A stretch of DNA of 64,000 nucleotides from an uncultured Geobacteraceae bacterium (GTDB lineage: Bacteria > Desulfobacterota > Desulfuromonadia > Geobacterales > Pseudopelobacteraceae). A program made the position numbers and the translations under genes. The notes beneath the pieces are model-generated. The model ran no database searches. It saw only the letters and a list, made by a program, of their open reading frames with translations, and was not told where the DNA came from. Positions 1 to 8,801 of the stretch are shown here, piece by piece. How positions within the stretch are numbered: position 1 is the first letter of the stretch; every line of letters starts with the position of its first letter. The DNA lies in contig CAIUSO010000010.1 in NCBI GenBank assembly GCA_903901875.1, forward strand, positions 18,813-82,812, read 5' to 3'.

Positions 1-206
1 TCCCCCAGTTGCTCAAGCACCGTGCGGAGTACGGTTGTCTTGCCACTCCCCACCTCTCCAATAAGCTCGATAAAGCCGTAATGATTGTTAATACCGTATA
101 TTAAGTGGGCAAGTGCTTCCCGGTGATTCCTGCTCAGGTAGATAAATCGGGGATTGGGAGTCAGCGTAAACGGTTTTTCATTAAATCCAAAATAGTTTGT
201 GTACAT
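1..206 (-). CDS. ExeA/GspA-like AAA ATPase, N-terminal part (cut by window edge)
   Basis: Only the first 68 codons lie in the window; the frame runs off base 1 without a stop. The ATG at 206 opens with MYTNYFGFNEKPF, followed by a TPNPRF segment and a Walker A motif GEVGSGKT at about residues 50-57. This N-terminus is typical of the ExeA/GspA family of AAA ATPases found beside type II secretion, type IV pilus or exopolysaccharide genes, where they are thought to help assemble envelope machinery. The ORF track omits it because it is short and incomplete. Which system it serves cannot be told, since its downstream partners are outside the window. Confidence 0.8.
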   Translation of the reverse strand, partial: MYTNYFGFNEKPFTLTPNPRFIYLSRNHREALAHLIYGINNHYGFIELIGEVGSGKTTVLRTVLEQLG

Positions 207-288
207 GACAGGTAACCGGGATGCAACGTTTGGGAAATACACTGGAAATAGCAACAATCAATTTAACTTGTTGTGTATTTCATAAAAG

Positions 289-312
289 CTGATTATTTTC
301 AAGAATAATCAG
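289..312 (+). other. small hairpin just upstream of the kamA-like gene
   Basis: CTGATTATT and AATAATCAG form a perfect 9-bp stem with a 6-base loop, ending two bases before the first in-frame ATG at 315. It would bury any ribosome site for that ATG, one reason to prefer the ATG at 372. There is no T-run, so it is not an obvious terminator. Confidence 0.4.
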
Positions 313-371
313 AGATGACACGGAGATACCTGTTTTCAAAATTTCAAGTTCGGATCCGGGAAAAAAATATA

Positions 372-1409
372 ATGTATTACTTTAAGTATACAGATTCAAC
401 AAACAGTAAAATAAAATATAATAATTCAACTATTGATAATTACGATCTGGTTTCAGCCCGCTACCCGGTGAAACTGACTGATTATTATGCATCACTTATT
501 ACGTCACCTGACAACCCCATAGGAAGGCAATGTCTTCCCCATATACGCGAACTTGAGGACGAAGTTCAATGCCCGGATCCGCTTACGGAAAGCTCATTAA
601 GTCCGGTCCCCGGACTGATCCATCGATATCCTGATCGGGTCGTGCTGCTGGTATCAAACCGCTGTCCGGTCTATTGCCGGTTCTGTATGCGCAAACGGCA
701 TGTGGGCAATGGTGATGCTCCAATGGCAAGAGAGGCACTGAACCGGGCACTTCAGTATATTAACGACCATCCGGCTATCAATGACGTTATCCTTTCCGGT
801 GGTGATCCACTGATGCTTGCTGACGAATCACTGACTGCGGTGCTGGACGGAATACGGGCCATCCCCCACGTGTCGGTCATCAGGATCGGCACCAGGGTGC
901 CGGTGACCTTTCCGGAACGGATAACCGGTGAGCTTGCCAACCTCTTGAAACGATACCATCCCCTTTACATAAATACCCACTTCAATCATCCCGATGAAAT
1001 CACACCGGCATCGCGTTTTGCCTGTGGCGTGCTGGCAGATGCCGGTATCCCCCTGGGCAATCAGACCGTACTTCTCAAAGGGGTCAATGATTCCGTAGAA
1101 ACCATGAAACGGTTGATGACCGGACTTTTGTCTCTGCGGGTAAAGCCCTATTATCTTCATCAGATGGATCTGGTGAAGGGTACCGCACACTTCCGCACTT
1201 CAGTAACAACCGGGCTGAAAATCATAGCTGGTATGAGGGGACATATTTCCGGATTGGCCGTTCCCCAGTATGTAATAGATCTGCCGGGGGGAAAAGGGAA
1301 AGTGGCCTTACTCCCCGATGATGTAGAATTCAATGACACCACACTGTCAATACGTACCTACACGGGAGAACGGGTGAGTTACGAGGATATCAGAGAGACT
1401 CGGGAGTGA
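372..1409 (+). CDS. KamA/EpmB-family lysine 2,3-aminomutase (radical SAM, PLP)
   Basis: This radical-SAM enzyme probably converts lysine to beta-lysine. It carries the CxxxCxxC cluster motif in NRCPVYCRFCMRKR, an SGGDPL segment, and the PLP-lysine region PGGKGK near the C-terminus, as in KamA. The zinc-binding cysteines at the far C-terminus of clostridial KamA are absent. Its 3' end overlaps that of epmA on the other strand by 20 bp, and efp follows, so a role in beta-lysylating EF-P (EpmB function) is a good inference; production of beta-lysine as an osmolyte precursor is an alternative. The frame is open up to an ATG at 315, but that start sits against a hairpin and lacks a ribosome site. 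I prefer 372, where GGGA lies about 10 bases upstream; the start is uncertain. Confidence 0.85.
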   Translation: MYYFKYTDSTNSKIKYNNSTIDNYDLVSARYPVKLTDYYASLITSPDNPIGRQCLPHIRELEDEVQCPDPLTESSLSPVPGLIHRYPDRVVLLVSNRCPVYCRFCMRKRHVGNGDAPMAREALNRALQYINDHPAINDVILSGGDPLMLADESLTAVLDGIRAIPHVSVIRIGTRVPVTFPERITGELANLLKRYHPLYINTHFNHPDEITPASRFACGVLADAGIPLGNQTVLLKGVNDSVETMKRLMTGLLSLRVKPYYLHQMDLVKGTAHFRTSVTTGLKIIAGMRGHISGLAVPQYVIDLPGGKGKVALLPDDVEFNDTTLSIRTYTGERVSYEDIRETRE

Positions 1410-2298
1410 ACGCCACCACGTCATCTATCATGTCACTGCCCGCTGCCAGCATGATCAACCGGTCAACCCCCAGAGCGATTCCGGCAGATGGGGGCATTGA
1501 AGCCAGAGAGTCAAGAAAAGGTTCCGGAATTGGCAAGGGAGAGTTCTCATCTTTAACGCGCTGACGATTCGCTTCAATGAAACGTCTGCGCTGTTCTTCA
1601 GGGTCAGTGAGTTCACTGAAACCGTTTGCCAGCTCCAATCCTCCCACGTACAGTTCAAAGCGTTCTGCCAGATGTGGCTGTTCCGGCTTGGTACGTGCCA
1701 GAGCTGCCAGCTCAGCAGGATAATCAGTCAGAAAAACCGGGGTGTGAAATGCAGCCAGACCCGGCTCGACAACTGACGTCAGAATTTCCTCGTAGAGGCC
1801 GTTTCCGAGGCACTCCCATACGGTGGCATGGGAAAATCGTTCAAAGGCGTCCTGGACCGTTATTCGCTGCCACAGCCCATGGGGAGTGATTGAGAGACCA
1901 TTTCTTCGAAAACCGGTTCCTTCAGGAATAGAGGAGAGGGCGACCTGCCGCAACAACTCTTCACAATCCAGCATCAGGCTCTCATAATCAGAATCGGCTC
2001 GATACCATTCCAGCATGGTAAATTCCTGGAGGTGCCGGGAGCCTCGCTCGCCGTAACGCCAGCAATGGCAGATCTGGAAAATTTTTTGATGTCCCTGGGA
2101 CAGCAGACGCTTCATGCAGATTTCCGGCGAAGTCTGAAGCTGCAACCCAGGGGAGACGATAATGGGGTTGATATATTCTTCGGGAGCGTTGGCGGGAATA
2201 AGAAGGGGGGTTTCCACTTCCAGAAACCCCCTCGACCAAAAAAAATCACGAATCGTTTTAATGATATTCGCTCGCAGCCTCAAGGCGCTGCTCTTCAT
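1390..2298 (-). CDS. epmA: EF-P--lysine ligase EpmA (GenX/PoxA)
   Basis: A truncated class II lysyl-tRNA-synthetase paralogue of 302 residues without the N-terminal anticodon-binding domain, as expected for EpmA. It activates (beta-)lysine and attaches it to a conserved lysine of EF-P. Class II motif 2 is visible as WRYGERGSRHLQEFTMLEW and motif 3 as GIALGVDRL near the C-terminus. The ATG lies only 3 bases after the efp stop, so the pair is probably translationally coupled. The 3' end overlaps the convergent kamA-like gene by 20 bp. The substrate lysine residue is present in the neighbouring EF-P, which strengthens the assignment. Confidence 0.92.
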   Translation of the reverse strand: MKSSALRLRANIIKTIRDFFWSRGFLEVETPLLIPANAPEEYINPIIVSPGLQLQTSPEICMKRLLSQGHQKIFQICHCWRYGERGSRHLQEFTMLEWYRADSDYESLMLDCEELLRQVALSSIPEGTGFRRNGLSITPHGLWQRITVQDAFERFSHATVWECLGNGLYEEILTSVVEPGLAAFHTPVFLTDYPAELAALARTKPEQPHLAERFELYVGGLELANGFSELTDPEEQRRRFIEANRQRVKDENSPLPIPEPFLDSLASMPPSAGIALGVDRLIMLAAGSDMIDDVVAFTPESL

Positions 2299-2301
2299 GG
2301 A

Positions 2302-2865
2302 TTACCCTTTAACCCGTGTCGAGTAATCACCGGTTCGAGTATCAATGACGATCAGCTCACCTTCTTCAATAAACGGAGGAACCCGCAGTACGTATCCGGT
2401 CTCAACGGTGGCCGGCTTGGAATCATTGCCGCTGGTATCACCTTTGGCCCATTGCTCGGTTTCGGTAACACGGAGATTGACAAAATTCGGAAGTGAAATA
2501 CCGATGGCCTTTTCACCAAAAAGCATAACTTCCACTTTAAGATTTTCAAGGAGATAATTTTTGGCATCGCCCATGGCAGCTTCTTCCATGACAACCTGCT
2601 CATAGGTCTGCTGATCCATAAACGTATAATGGTTTCCTTCTTTATAGAGGTACTCCATGGTACGTTCTTCAAGACTGGCCGGCTCGAATGACTCACCGGA
2701 ACGATAGGTTCTGTCAAGGAGTGAGCCGTTAATCATATTACGCATCTTGGTGCGGTAGAGTGCCTGTCCTTTTCCCGGCTTGACAAAATCAAATGCCACA
2801 ACCAGATAGGGATCTCCATCAAGAATAATTTTCAGACCTTTTTTTAAATCGGCTACGGTGTACAT
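2302..2865 (-). CDS. efp: elongation factor P
   Basis: EF-P of 187 residues, the usual length; it binds between P and E sites and rescues ribosomes stalled at polyproline. The KOW-like N-terminal domain holds the modifiable lysine in FVKPGKGQA (K32, equivalent to E. coli K34). The C-terminus GDYSTRVKG matches the family. The ORF track starts 63 bases earlier at 2928, but that extension crosses a terminator-like hairpin and is not EF-P-like. The ATG at 2865 has a good GAGGAA ribosome site. It lies in one operon with epmA, which modifies it, directly downstream of infA. Confidence 0.95.
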   Translation of the reverse strand: MYTVADLKKGLKIILDGDPYLVVAFDFVKPGKGQALYRTKMRNMINGSLLDRTYRSGESFEPASLEERTMEYLYKEGNHYTFMDQQTYEQVVMEEAAMGDAKNYLLENLKVEVMLFGEKAIGISLPNFVNLRVTETEQWAKGDTSGNDSKPATVETGYVLRVPPFIEEGELIVIDTRTGDYSTRVKG

Positions 2866-2900
2866 GGCTTCCTCGCTCAGTGTATTTTGAAACAAGACAA

Positions 2901-2920
2901 GCCCTCCTGAAAGGACGGGC
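2901..2920 (-). terminator. probable terminator between infA and efp
   Basis: Read on the minus strand, GCCCGTCC and GGAGGGC form a GC-rich hairpin with one bulged base and a short loop, followed by TTGTCTTGTTT. It lies 32 bases after the infA stop and before the efp ribosome site, so it may end or attenuate infA transcription. Confidence 0.6.
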
Positions 2921-2952
2921 CTGTGCATATGGGATTACGGGAAAACTGAAAG

Positions 2953-3171
2953 TTATTTGGCGCGATAGGTTATACGACCACGGGTAAGATCGTAGGGGGA
3001 AAGCTCTACGGTAACCTTGTCTCCGGGGAGTATCTTGATAAAGTACTTTCTCATTTTACCGGAAATATGGGCGAGAACCACATGCTCATTCTCCAGCTTA
3101 ACTCGAAACATAGCATTCGGTAACGGTTCAATTACGGTGCCTTCTACTTCGATCGCCTCTTCTTTACTCAT
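2953..3171 (-). CDS. infA: translation initiation factor IF-1
   Basis: A 72-residue single OB-fold protein, the exact IF-1 length. [13 protein letters not shown] at the start, HISGKMRK in the middle and a basic LTRGRITYR end are diagnostic. It binds the ribosomal A site during initiation. It is read in the same direction as efp and epmA, making a small translation-factor cluster, with a probable terminator separating it from efp. Confidence 0.95.
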   Translation of the reverse strand: MSKEEAIEVEGTVIEPLPNAMFRVKLENEHVVLAHISGKMRKYFIKILPGDKVTVELSPYDLTRGRITYRAK

Positions 3172-3219
3172 ACCTTACCAGCTCCTCAGCTTGCATTTGA
3201 ATTCAACTTCGCTACCTTA

Positions 3220-3247
3220 CTTATAGTACCTATAAAATGCAAGTTAA
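3220..3247 (-). promoter_or_regulatory. candidate sigma-70 promoter for infA
   Basis: On the minus strand TTAACT and TATAAG are separated by 16 bases, with the -10 element about 50 bases upstream of the infA ATG. Pattern match only. Confidence 0.35.
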
Positions 3248-3389
3248 TTATGGATATAAATCGGTAAATGTCCCATAAGATATATTATGTTAAGTACGGT
3301 ACATATTTTCAGCCAATGACGAACAATGTTGAAATGAGAGTGTTGGTTGCGGTATACAGGATACGCAGTTTCAAGTTTGGGAGGTGATT

Positions 3390-4856
3390 GTGCACACTAC
3401 TAAGACTATCTTCACGTTTCTTATTATATTATTGGTTTTGAATGTTTCGGCAGCTCCTCCCGCTTTTGCAGCCTGGTTCGGCACCGGAAGCCGCAATGAG
3501 TCATCGGAAACGACTCATCCGGTCTTTTCGTCATTGTCTGAAATGGCCGATTCCATGGCAAAGGAATTAAAGGATGCACATCCCGGCATCAAGCTCAAGC
3601 TCTGCCTGGACAAAGAAGATATTCGTGAAGATCAGGAACTGAGGAATGTACCCTTTGCCGATATGCTGACCAATGAACTTGAACGGGCCTTCAGTCGTGC
3701 CGGTTTCAGTTTTGAGGCTCACAATCTTGATAATACCGATTATCTGATTTCGGTCAACTACCATCGCACCACGGAAAACGTTGCGGTGTATCTGAAATTA
3801 AAAAAAGTTAAGGATGATTCCTATCGTAACATGCAGGGAAACTATCAGATGTCTCTCCAGAAACTGCCACGGGACTGCTTCTTTGAGAACCTTGACAGTA
3901 AACTGGCACGACTCTCTTCCCGAGTTTCCCAGGGATGGAATAAGTCGGGAGCACTTTCTCTTCTGGTAACACCGGTTGTTGAAGCCAGACGTAAATATTC
4001 GAGCCCCTTTTCAGAATATGCTACCGGTAAGCTCAAGACCAATTTTTCCAATCTTCCTACCTTCTTCCGACTTATTGAGGAGAAGCCGACTGCGGGAAAA
4101 AGTGCTCCCCGTTCCGTTGAAAAATCAGCGGACCTTTCGGGTACCGATGCTCGAATCGCAGGTGCAAATGCCGTTCTTGAAGGGGTCTATCTGCGAGGGA
4201 TAGAGATGGTGAATATTTCACTCACCATGAAGGATTTGAAGGGAAATGTTCTGGCAAGTGCCGATGAAAACATACCTCTTGGACTGATTACTTTCAGCCT
4301 TGATAATGATATTGCCGATAATCTTGCCTTAATTGCCGATACCGAACATGAAAACTCCCGTATGGTGCGTGTTTCAACGACCAAGGGGGGCAACTATCAG
4401 GTGTTCCGCAACGGAGAGACCGTAAACTTCACCGTTCAGGTCTCAAAACCGCTCTATGTTTACCTCTATGATATTAATCCAAATGGTGAAGTCACGTTGC
4501 TCAGTCCAAAGCTTGGAGAACCCGAATACCCCCGTCTTCCCGGACTACTCTATTCAATCCCGGAAGCGAGCGACAGCTGGGAGATTAAAGTTGAAGCCCC
4601 TTTCGGGAAAGATGCCGTGAAACTTTTTGCCTCGGACCATCGACTGCCAATTCCAAAAATAAACGGTCAAGCTCCGCCGCGCAGTATCATTAACGGCACC
4701 CGTGGACTTAATCGTGTGGATAAGGTACAAAAGGAACTGGTTTCCCAACCGGTTATTAACGGGCTTGATCTGGTTGATTACTATAAAGGTGCTGCCATCC
4801 AGGCGGGTACTACCCTCTATGAATCAACGGTATTTATTGAAACCAGAGAAAATTAG
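3390..4856 (+). CDS. secreted DUF4384-domain protein, function unknown
   Basis: The 488-residue protein begins with a hydrophobic signal peptide ending near PAFA-AW (about residue 27), so it is exported. The middle is unremarkable. The C-terminal third, roughly residues 330-430, contains the DUF4384 pattern in which a stretch like FRNGETVNFTVQVSKPLYVYLY is followed by NPNGEVTLLSP. This domain occurs in bacterial envelope proteins of unknown role. The track starts at GTG 3384; the second GTG at 3390 is better spaced from the GGGAGGTG ribosome site. It is followed 18 bases later by aguA in the same direction and may be co-transcribed, but no functional link is evident. Confidence 0.75.
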   Translation: MHTTKTIFTFLIILLVLNVSAAPPAFAAWFGTGSRNESSETTHPVFSSLSEMADSMAKELKDAHPGIKLKLCLDKEDIREDQELRNVPFADMLTNELERAFSRAGFSFEAHNLDNTDYLISVNYHRTTENVAVYLKLKKVKDDSYRNMQGNYQMSLQKLPRDCFFENLDSKLARLSSRVSQGWNKSGALSLLVTPVVEARRKYSSPFSEYATGKLKTNFSNLPTFFRLIEEKPTAGKSAPRSVEKSADLSGTDARIAGANAVLEGVYLRGIEMVNISLTMKDLKGNVLASADENIPLGLITFSLDNDIADNLALIADTEHENSRMVRVSTTKGGNYQVFRNGETVNFTVQVSKPLYVYLYDINPNGEVTLLSPKLGEPEYPRLPGLLYSIPEASDSWEIKVEAPFGKDAVKLFASDHRLPIPKINGQAPPRSIINGTRGLNRVDKVQKELVSQPVINGLDLVDYYKGAAIQAGTTLYESTVFIETREN

Positions 4857-4874
4857 CAACGAGGAGAATACAGG

Positions 4875-5903
4875 GTGAAACTACGCTTACCTGCTGAGTG
4901 GGAAATGCAAGATGCTGTTTTGATGGCCTGGCCCCATGAGGGTACTGACTGGTCATATATGCTGGACGATATTCGACCGGTATTTACCGAAATTATCAAA
5001 TCGATTACCCGATTTGAGCGGGTACTCCTTACCACCCCACATGTGCGGTCCACCACCGCCTACCTGGCAAAAGATGGATTGGTTAATCTTGACAACGTAA
5101 TTTTCTGTGAGATGCCCAACAACGATACCTGGTCCCGTGATTTCGGGCCGGTGACCGTTCATTACGAAAACAAACCGGTTCTTCTTGATTTCGCTTTCAA
5201 TGGCTGGGGACGCAAATTTCCTTCGTTTCATGATAACATGATTACCAGACGCCTGAAACAGGCCGGTCATCTGGCACCAAAAGTTAACACCATCGGCCTG
5301 ATACTCGAAGGTGGCAGCATAGAGAGCGACGGCCTTGGCACCCTGCTCACAACGACGGAATGCCTGTTATCTCCAAACCGTAATCCTCAACTTGATCAAC
5401 GTGAAATTGAACAGGCTCTCGCCTCTCTCCTCGGGGCACAACGTGTTCTCTGGCTGAAACATGGGCATTTAGCTGGCGATGATACCGATTCACACATCGA
5501 CACTCTGGCCCGTATCTGCCCGAACAATACGATTGTGTATCAGGCCTGCGACAATCCCCTCGATGAACATTTTGAAGCATTAATGCTGATGGAGCAGGAA
5601 CTAAAGGGATTCACAGCCCCCGATGGTTCTTCCTATCACCTGGTTCCCCTCCCCTGGCCAAAGGCCCGGTTTGACGAAGAGTCCCACCGACTCCCCGCCA
5701 CCTATGCCAATTTCCTGATTATTAATGGAGCCGTTCTGGTACCGACGTACCGGGACAGTGAACGTGATAATAAAGCTCTGGAATGTGTTGCGACGGCCTT
5801 TCCCGGACGTGAAATAATCGGAATTGACTGCCTTCCGCTCCTTGAACAGCATGGCTCGCTCCACTGCGTAACCATGCACCTCCCCCATGGTGTGTTGCCA
5901 TGA
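4875..5903 (+). CDS. aguA: agmatine deiminase (peptidyl-arginine deiminase family)
   Basis: Hydrolyses agmatine to N-carbamoylputrescine, the second step of the arginine decarboxylase route to putrescine. It is 342 residues long and shows the guanidine-modifying-enzyme signatures: WSRDFGPV, GGSIESDGLGTLLTT, a DTDSHID catalytic stretch, and a C-terminal nucleophile cysteine in SLHCVTMHLP. The start is GTG with GAGGAG eight bases upstream. Its stop overlaps the aguB start by 4 bases (ATGA), so the two pathway enzymes are translationally coupled. Confidence 0.93.
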   Translation: MKLRLPAEWEMQDAVLMAWPHEGTDWSYMLDDIRPVFTEIIKSITRFERVLLTTPHVRSTTAYLAKDGLVNLDNVIFCEMPNNDTWSRDFGPVTVHYENKPVLLDFAFNGWGRKFPSFHDNMITRRLKQAGHLAPKVNTIGLILEGGSIESDGLGTLLTTTECLLSPNRNPQLDQREIEQALASLLGAQRVLWLKHGHLAGDDTDSHIDTLARICPNNTIVYQACDNPLDEHFEALMLMEQELKGFTAPDGSSYHLVPLPWPKARFDEESHRLPATYANFLIINGAVLVPTYRDSERDNKALECVATAFPGREIIGIDCLPLLEQHGSLHCVTMHLPHGVLP

Positions 5904-6781
5904 CCATACTCACCGCTGCCTTGATACAGCAGCACTGTACTGCTGATCGGCTCGATAACCTGACCCGAAGCGAGGGGATGATCCGCCGGGCGGCAGCCTC
6001 GGGGGCTTCCCTCGTTATTCTTCAGGAGCTGCACACCTCAACCTATTTCTGTCAGGTTGAATCCCCTTCCCTCTTTGACCTCGCCGAATCCATACCGGGA
6101 CCGACATCCACCGCTTTGGGTGCCTTGGCAGCCGAACTGAACATTGTCATTGTCGCTTCGCTTTTTGAGCGACGGGCACCGGGACTTTACCATAACACCG
6201 CAGTCGTTCTGGAAAAAGACGGAACCATAGCGGGGAAATACCGTAAAATGCACATCCCCGACGATCCCGGTTTTTATGAGAAATTTTATTTCACCCCCGG
6301 AGACCTCGGTTTTACTCCGATACAAACCTCGGTCGGCTCCCTGGGGGTCCTGGTCTGCTGGGACCAGTGGTACCCGGAGGCAGCACGGCTCATGGCACTG
6401 GCCGGGGCGGACCTGTTGATCTATCCAACGGCAATCGGCTGGGATCCTGAAGACAGGGCAGATGAAAAAGAGCGACAATGTGATGCCTGGTTCACCGTAC
6501 AGCGGGGCCATGCGGTTGCCAATGGTCTGCCCGTACTGGCTGTTAACCGGGTCGGCCTCGAACAGGCACCCCGGGGCGATGGTGCCATACAGTTCTGGGG
6601 AGGTAGTTTCGTTGCCGGACCACAGGGGGAGATACTGGCACAGGCATCAAAAGATAAAGAAGAAATACTAATGGTCACCATTGATCGCAGCCGAAGTGAG
6701 ACTGTTCGCAGAATCTGGCCATTTCTTCGGGATCGCAGAATCGATGAGTATGGTGAGTTGGTGAAACGCTTCAGGGACTGA
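5900..6781 (+). CDS. aguB: N-carbamoylputrescine amidase (nitrilase superfamily)
   Basis: Cleaves N-carbamoylputrescine to putrescine, ammonia and CO2, completing the pathway begun by aguA. The Glu-Lys-Cys triad of carbon-nitrogen hydrolases is present: Glu in ILQELH, Lys in YRKMHIPDDPGFYEKFYF, Cys in VLVCWDQWYPEAAR. The 293-residue length fits this family. It overlaps aguA by 4 bases, and its 3' end overlaps the convergent GT9 gene by 11 bp. Confidence 0.93.
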   Translation: MTILTAALIQQHCTADRLDNLTRSEGMIRRAAASGASLVILQELHTSTYFCQVESPSLFDLAESIPGPTSTALGALAAELNIVIVASLFERRAPGLYHNTAVVLEKDGTIAGKYRKMHIPDDPGFYEKFYFTPGDLGFTPIQTSVGSLGVLVCWDQWYPEAARLMALAGADLLIYPTAIGWDPEDRADEKERQCDAWFTVQRGHAVANGLPVLAVNRVGLEQAPRGDGAIQFWGGSFVAGPQGEILAQASKDKEEILMVTIDRSRSETVRRIWPFLRDRRIDEYGELVKRFRD

Positions 6782-7874
6782 TACTCGGGAGGCTGGCACT
6801 AATAAGTTGATCCAAGGTGGCGACAACCTCTTCAACGGCAATGCCCCCCATACACTCCACCTTGTGTGGGCACGGGGGAGTTGTTCCAAAGGTCGTGCAG
6901 GGAGAGCAGTGAATATTCTTATTGATTATGCGGTGTTTAGCTCCACGTGGTGCCCATTTTTCAGCTCTTCCGGGACCGAAAAGTGATACCGTCGGTACGC
7001 CCAATCCCACGGCGAGATGAAGTATTCCCGAGTCACCGCTCAGCACTATGCTGCTTTTCCCGATTACCGCTGCCGTTTCCACCAGGGTAGTAGCGCCGGC
7101 AAGATTAATTCCGTCGTTGTCATGTATGATCTCATTACCGATGGTTAAATCCTCCGTACCTCCAACCACCACAACTCCGTATCCCCTTTCACTGAGTGCG
7201 TTGGCAACCCGATTGAAACGCCCTCCCCCCCATCTCCGCTCAGAAATACTTGCACCGGGGAAAATGGTGACAAATTGTTTGCCGCGTAAAGGTTCCAGCA
7301 GCAGAGTGGACCGACAATCCTCCCGTTCAGGTATCACAAGATACGATTTTTCGGTCAAGCTATCCGTGTCTACGCGTACCCCCAATGGAATAAGGAGATT
7401 TGCAAAACTTTCCAATTCATAATCGGCATGGGAGTAAGGGACGAGGTGGGTAAACATTCTCCGTCGACCATTGGTATTGAAGCCAATCTTAACCGGAGAT
7501 GTCACCAGTCGAGCAACAACTGAAGACAGTCGATGCCACTGTTCCGTATCTATCACGACATCAAAACGGCTCTTAAACACCCTACCCAGCTCAGCTGGCC
7601 TATCATACAGAAAAACGGTATTGACCTCCGGTACCAACGGGAATACACCACCGTTTCGTCGTTCAGCCAGCACCGTAATATGGATCGCGGGGAAGTTTTT
7701 CCTAAGAAGTTTTATGACGGGAGCCAGGAGGACCGCATCGCCAATACCGCCGGGGCGGATGAAAAGAACACGCCCCGGCGGTATTGGGAGTTTATTCAGT
7801 GGAGGTGAGGGCAGAAGCCTTGCCAGTATTTCGCCAATGGCAGAATCAAGATTCTTAAGCAGACGATTATTCAC
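6771..7874 (-). CDS. glycosyltransferase family 9 (heptosyltransferase-like)
   Basis: A 367-residue GT-B enzyme. The N-terminal nucleotide-fold start RVLFIRPGGIGDAVL is a GT9 hallmark, and the C-terminal half has the LSGDSGILHLA and SLFGPGRAEKWAP segments of ADP-heptose:LPS transferases. The C-terminus carries a cysteine group (CSPC...CPHKVEC) common in this family. It lies last in the minus-strand pilin cluster, 51 bases after the UbiA-like gene, so it could act on a pilin-linked glycan or on LPS; the sugar is unknown. The start is GTG with no clear ribosome site, so the 5' end is uncertain. Confidence 0.82.
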   Translation of the reverse strand: MNNRLLKNLDSAIGEILARLLPSPPLNKLPIPPGRVLFIRPGGIGDAVLLAPVIKLLRKNFPAIHITVLAERRNGGVFPLVPEVNTVFLYDRPAELGRVFKSRFDVVIDTEQWHRLSSVVARLVTSPVKIGFNTNGRRRMFTHLVPYSHADYELESFANLLIPLGVRVDTDSLTEKSYLVIPEREDCRSTLLLEPLRGKQFVTIFPGASISERRWGGGRFNRVANALSERGYGVVVVGGTEDLTIGNEIIHDNDGINLAGATTLVETAAVIGKSSIVLSGDSGILHLAVGLGVPTVSLFGPGRAEKWAPRGAKHRIINKNIHCSPCTTFGTTPPCPHKVECMGGIAVEEVVATLDQLISASLPSISP

Positions 7875-7925
7875 AAATTTTCACCAGAATGGCAAGGAGT
7901 GTCGAAATAAAACTCTACGCAGCTG

Positions 7926-8780
7926 TCATCCCCCATAGGTCACCCACCCGACCAATACTGTCCAGAGAAAACCGACCACCAGCAAAGGAAGATCCTTCGT
8001 CAAAGATTCGGTGGGGTCTCCACCTTGTCCCGACTGAACCCGGTATATATAGCGCATCATGCCAAAACAACAAAGTGGAATAGATATGACCAATAGAGGT
8101 GAATGGCGGGTTAAAACGTACATTGCATAGGTAACAAGTACGGACCCTCCGGTCATGAGCATAATTCCGTCAAGATATCCATCGGGATAACTTCCGAGGG
8201 ATGAACGATGAATTACCGCCTCGCTTCCCAACTGTTTTTTTTCTGCTACCCGCTTTCCCGAGCTCAAAAAAATGGAAAGCAAGAAAACGCTTAAAAACAG
8301 CCATTCGGAAATGTGAACCTGAAAGGCCTCACCACCTGCCTGCAGTCTGAGGAGGAAACCGGAAGAAATACAGAAAATATCCAAGAGGACAACATGCTTT
8401 AACGTTATGCTGTAACAAAAGGAAATTACCAGATAGATCAAGATGCAAACGAGAAAGTATCTTGAAATTGTTGCCGCAAGTACGCAACCAACCAGTACCA
8501 GTACCACAGACAGTATGAGAGCGGTTACTATGGAGACCTGCCCGGAAGCTATGGGTCTTCTACATTTTTTCGGGTGATGGCTGTCATGCTGTTTATCCAT
8601 AATATCATTGAAAATATAGGTGGCACTGGACACAAAGGAAAAGGAACAAAAAGCTCGAAGCGAGAGGTTTCCGTCAAAGGTACTTATCAGCGTACCTCCA
8701 AGAAAAGGGGGGAAGAACAGCATCAGGTTCTTGAGCCACTGTCGGACTCGGATGAGCTTACCTATGGTTACAATATGCAT
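7926..8780 (-). CDS. UbiA-family decaprenyl-phosphate phosphoribosyltransferase-like enzyme
   Basis: A polytopic prenyltransferase-fold membrane protein of 284 residues. It resembles DPPR synthase (mycobacterial Rv3806c), which transfers phosphoribose from PRPP to polyprenyl phosphate, the first committed step towards polyprenyl-phosphoarabinose. Diagnostic features are RVRQWLKNLMLF at the N-terminus, the metal motif NDxxDxxxD in FNDIMDKQHD, RRPIASG, and the GFLLRLQAGG and SSGKRVAEK segments. The track start is a TTG at 8801; the ATG at 8780 has GGAG nine bases upstream and is preferred. Its position in the pilA cluster suggests supply of a lipid-linked pentose for glycosylation; quinone synthesis is unlikely given these motifs. 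Confidence 0.85.
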   Translation of the reverse strand: MHIVTIGKLIRVRQWLKNLMLFFPPFLGGTLISTFDGNLSLRAFCSFSFVSSATYIFNDIMDKQHDSHHPKKCRRPIASGQVSIVTALILSVVLVLVGCVLAATISRYFLVCILIYLVISFCYSITLKHVVLLDIFCISSGFLLRLQAGGEAFQVHISEWLFLSVFLLSIFLSSGKRVAEKKQLGSEAVIHRSSLGSYPDGYLDGIMLMTGGSVLVTYAMYVLTRHSPLLVISIPLCCFGMMRYIYRVQSGQGGDPTESLTKDLPLLVVGFLWTVLVGWVTYGG

Positions 8781-8801
8781 GGTAATGTACTCCGCTGCCA
8801 A

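Noticed and set aside
2866-2928. Extended N-terminus of EF-P as in the ORF track
   Set aside because: It crosses a terminator-like hairpin, is not EF-P-like, and the internal ATG at 2865 has a good ribosome site.
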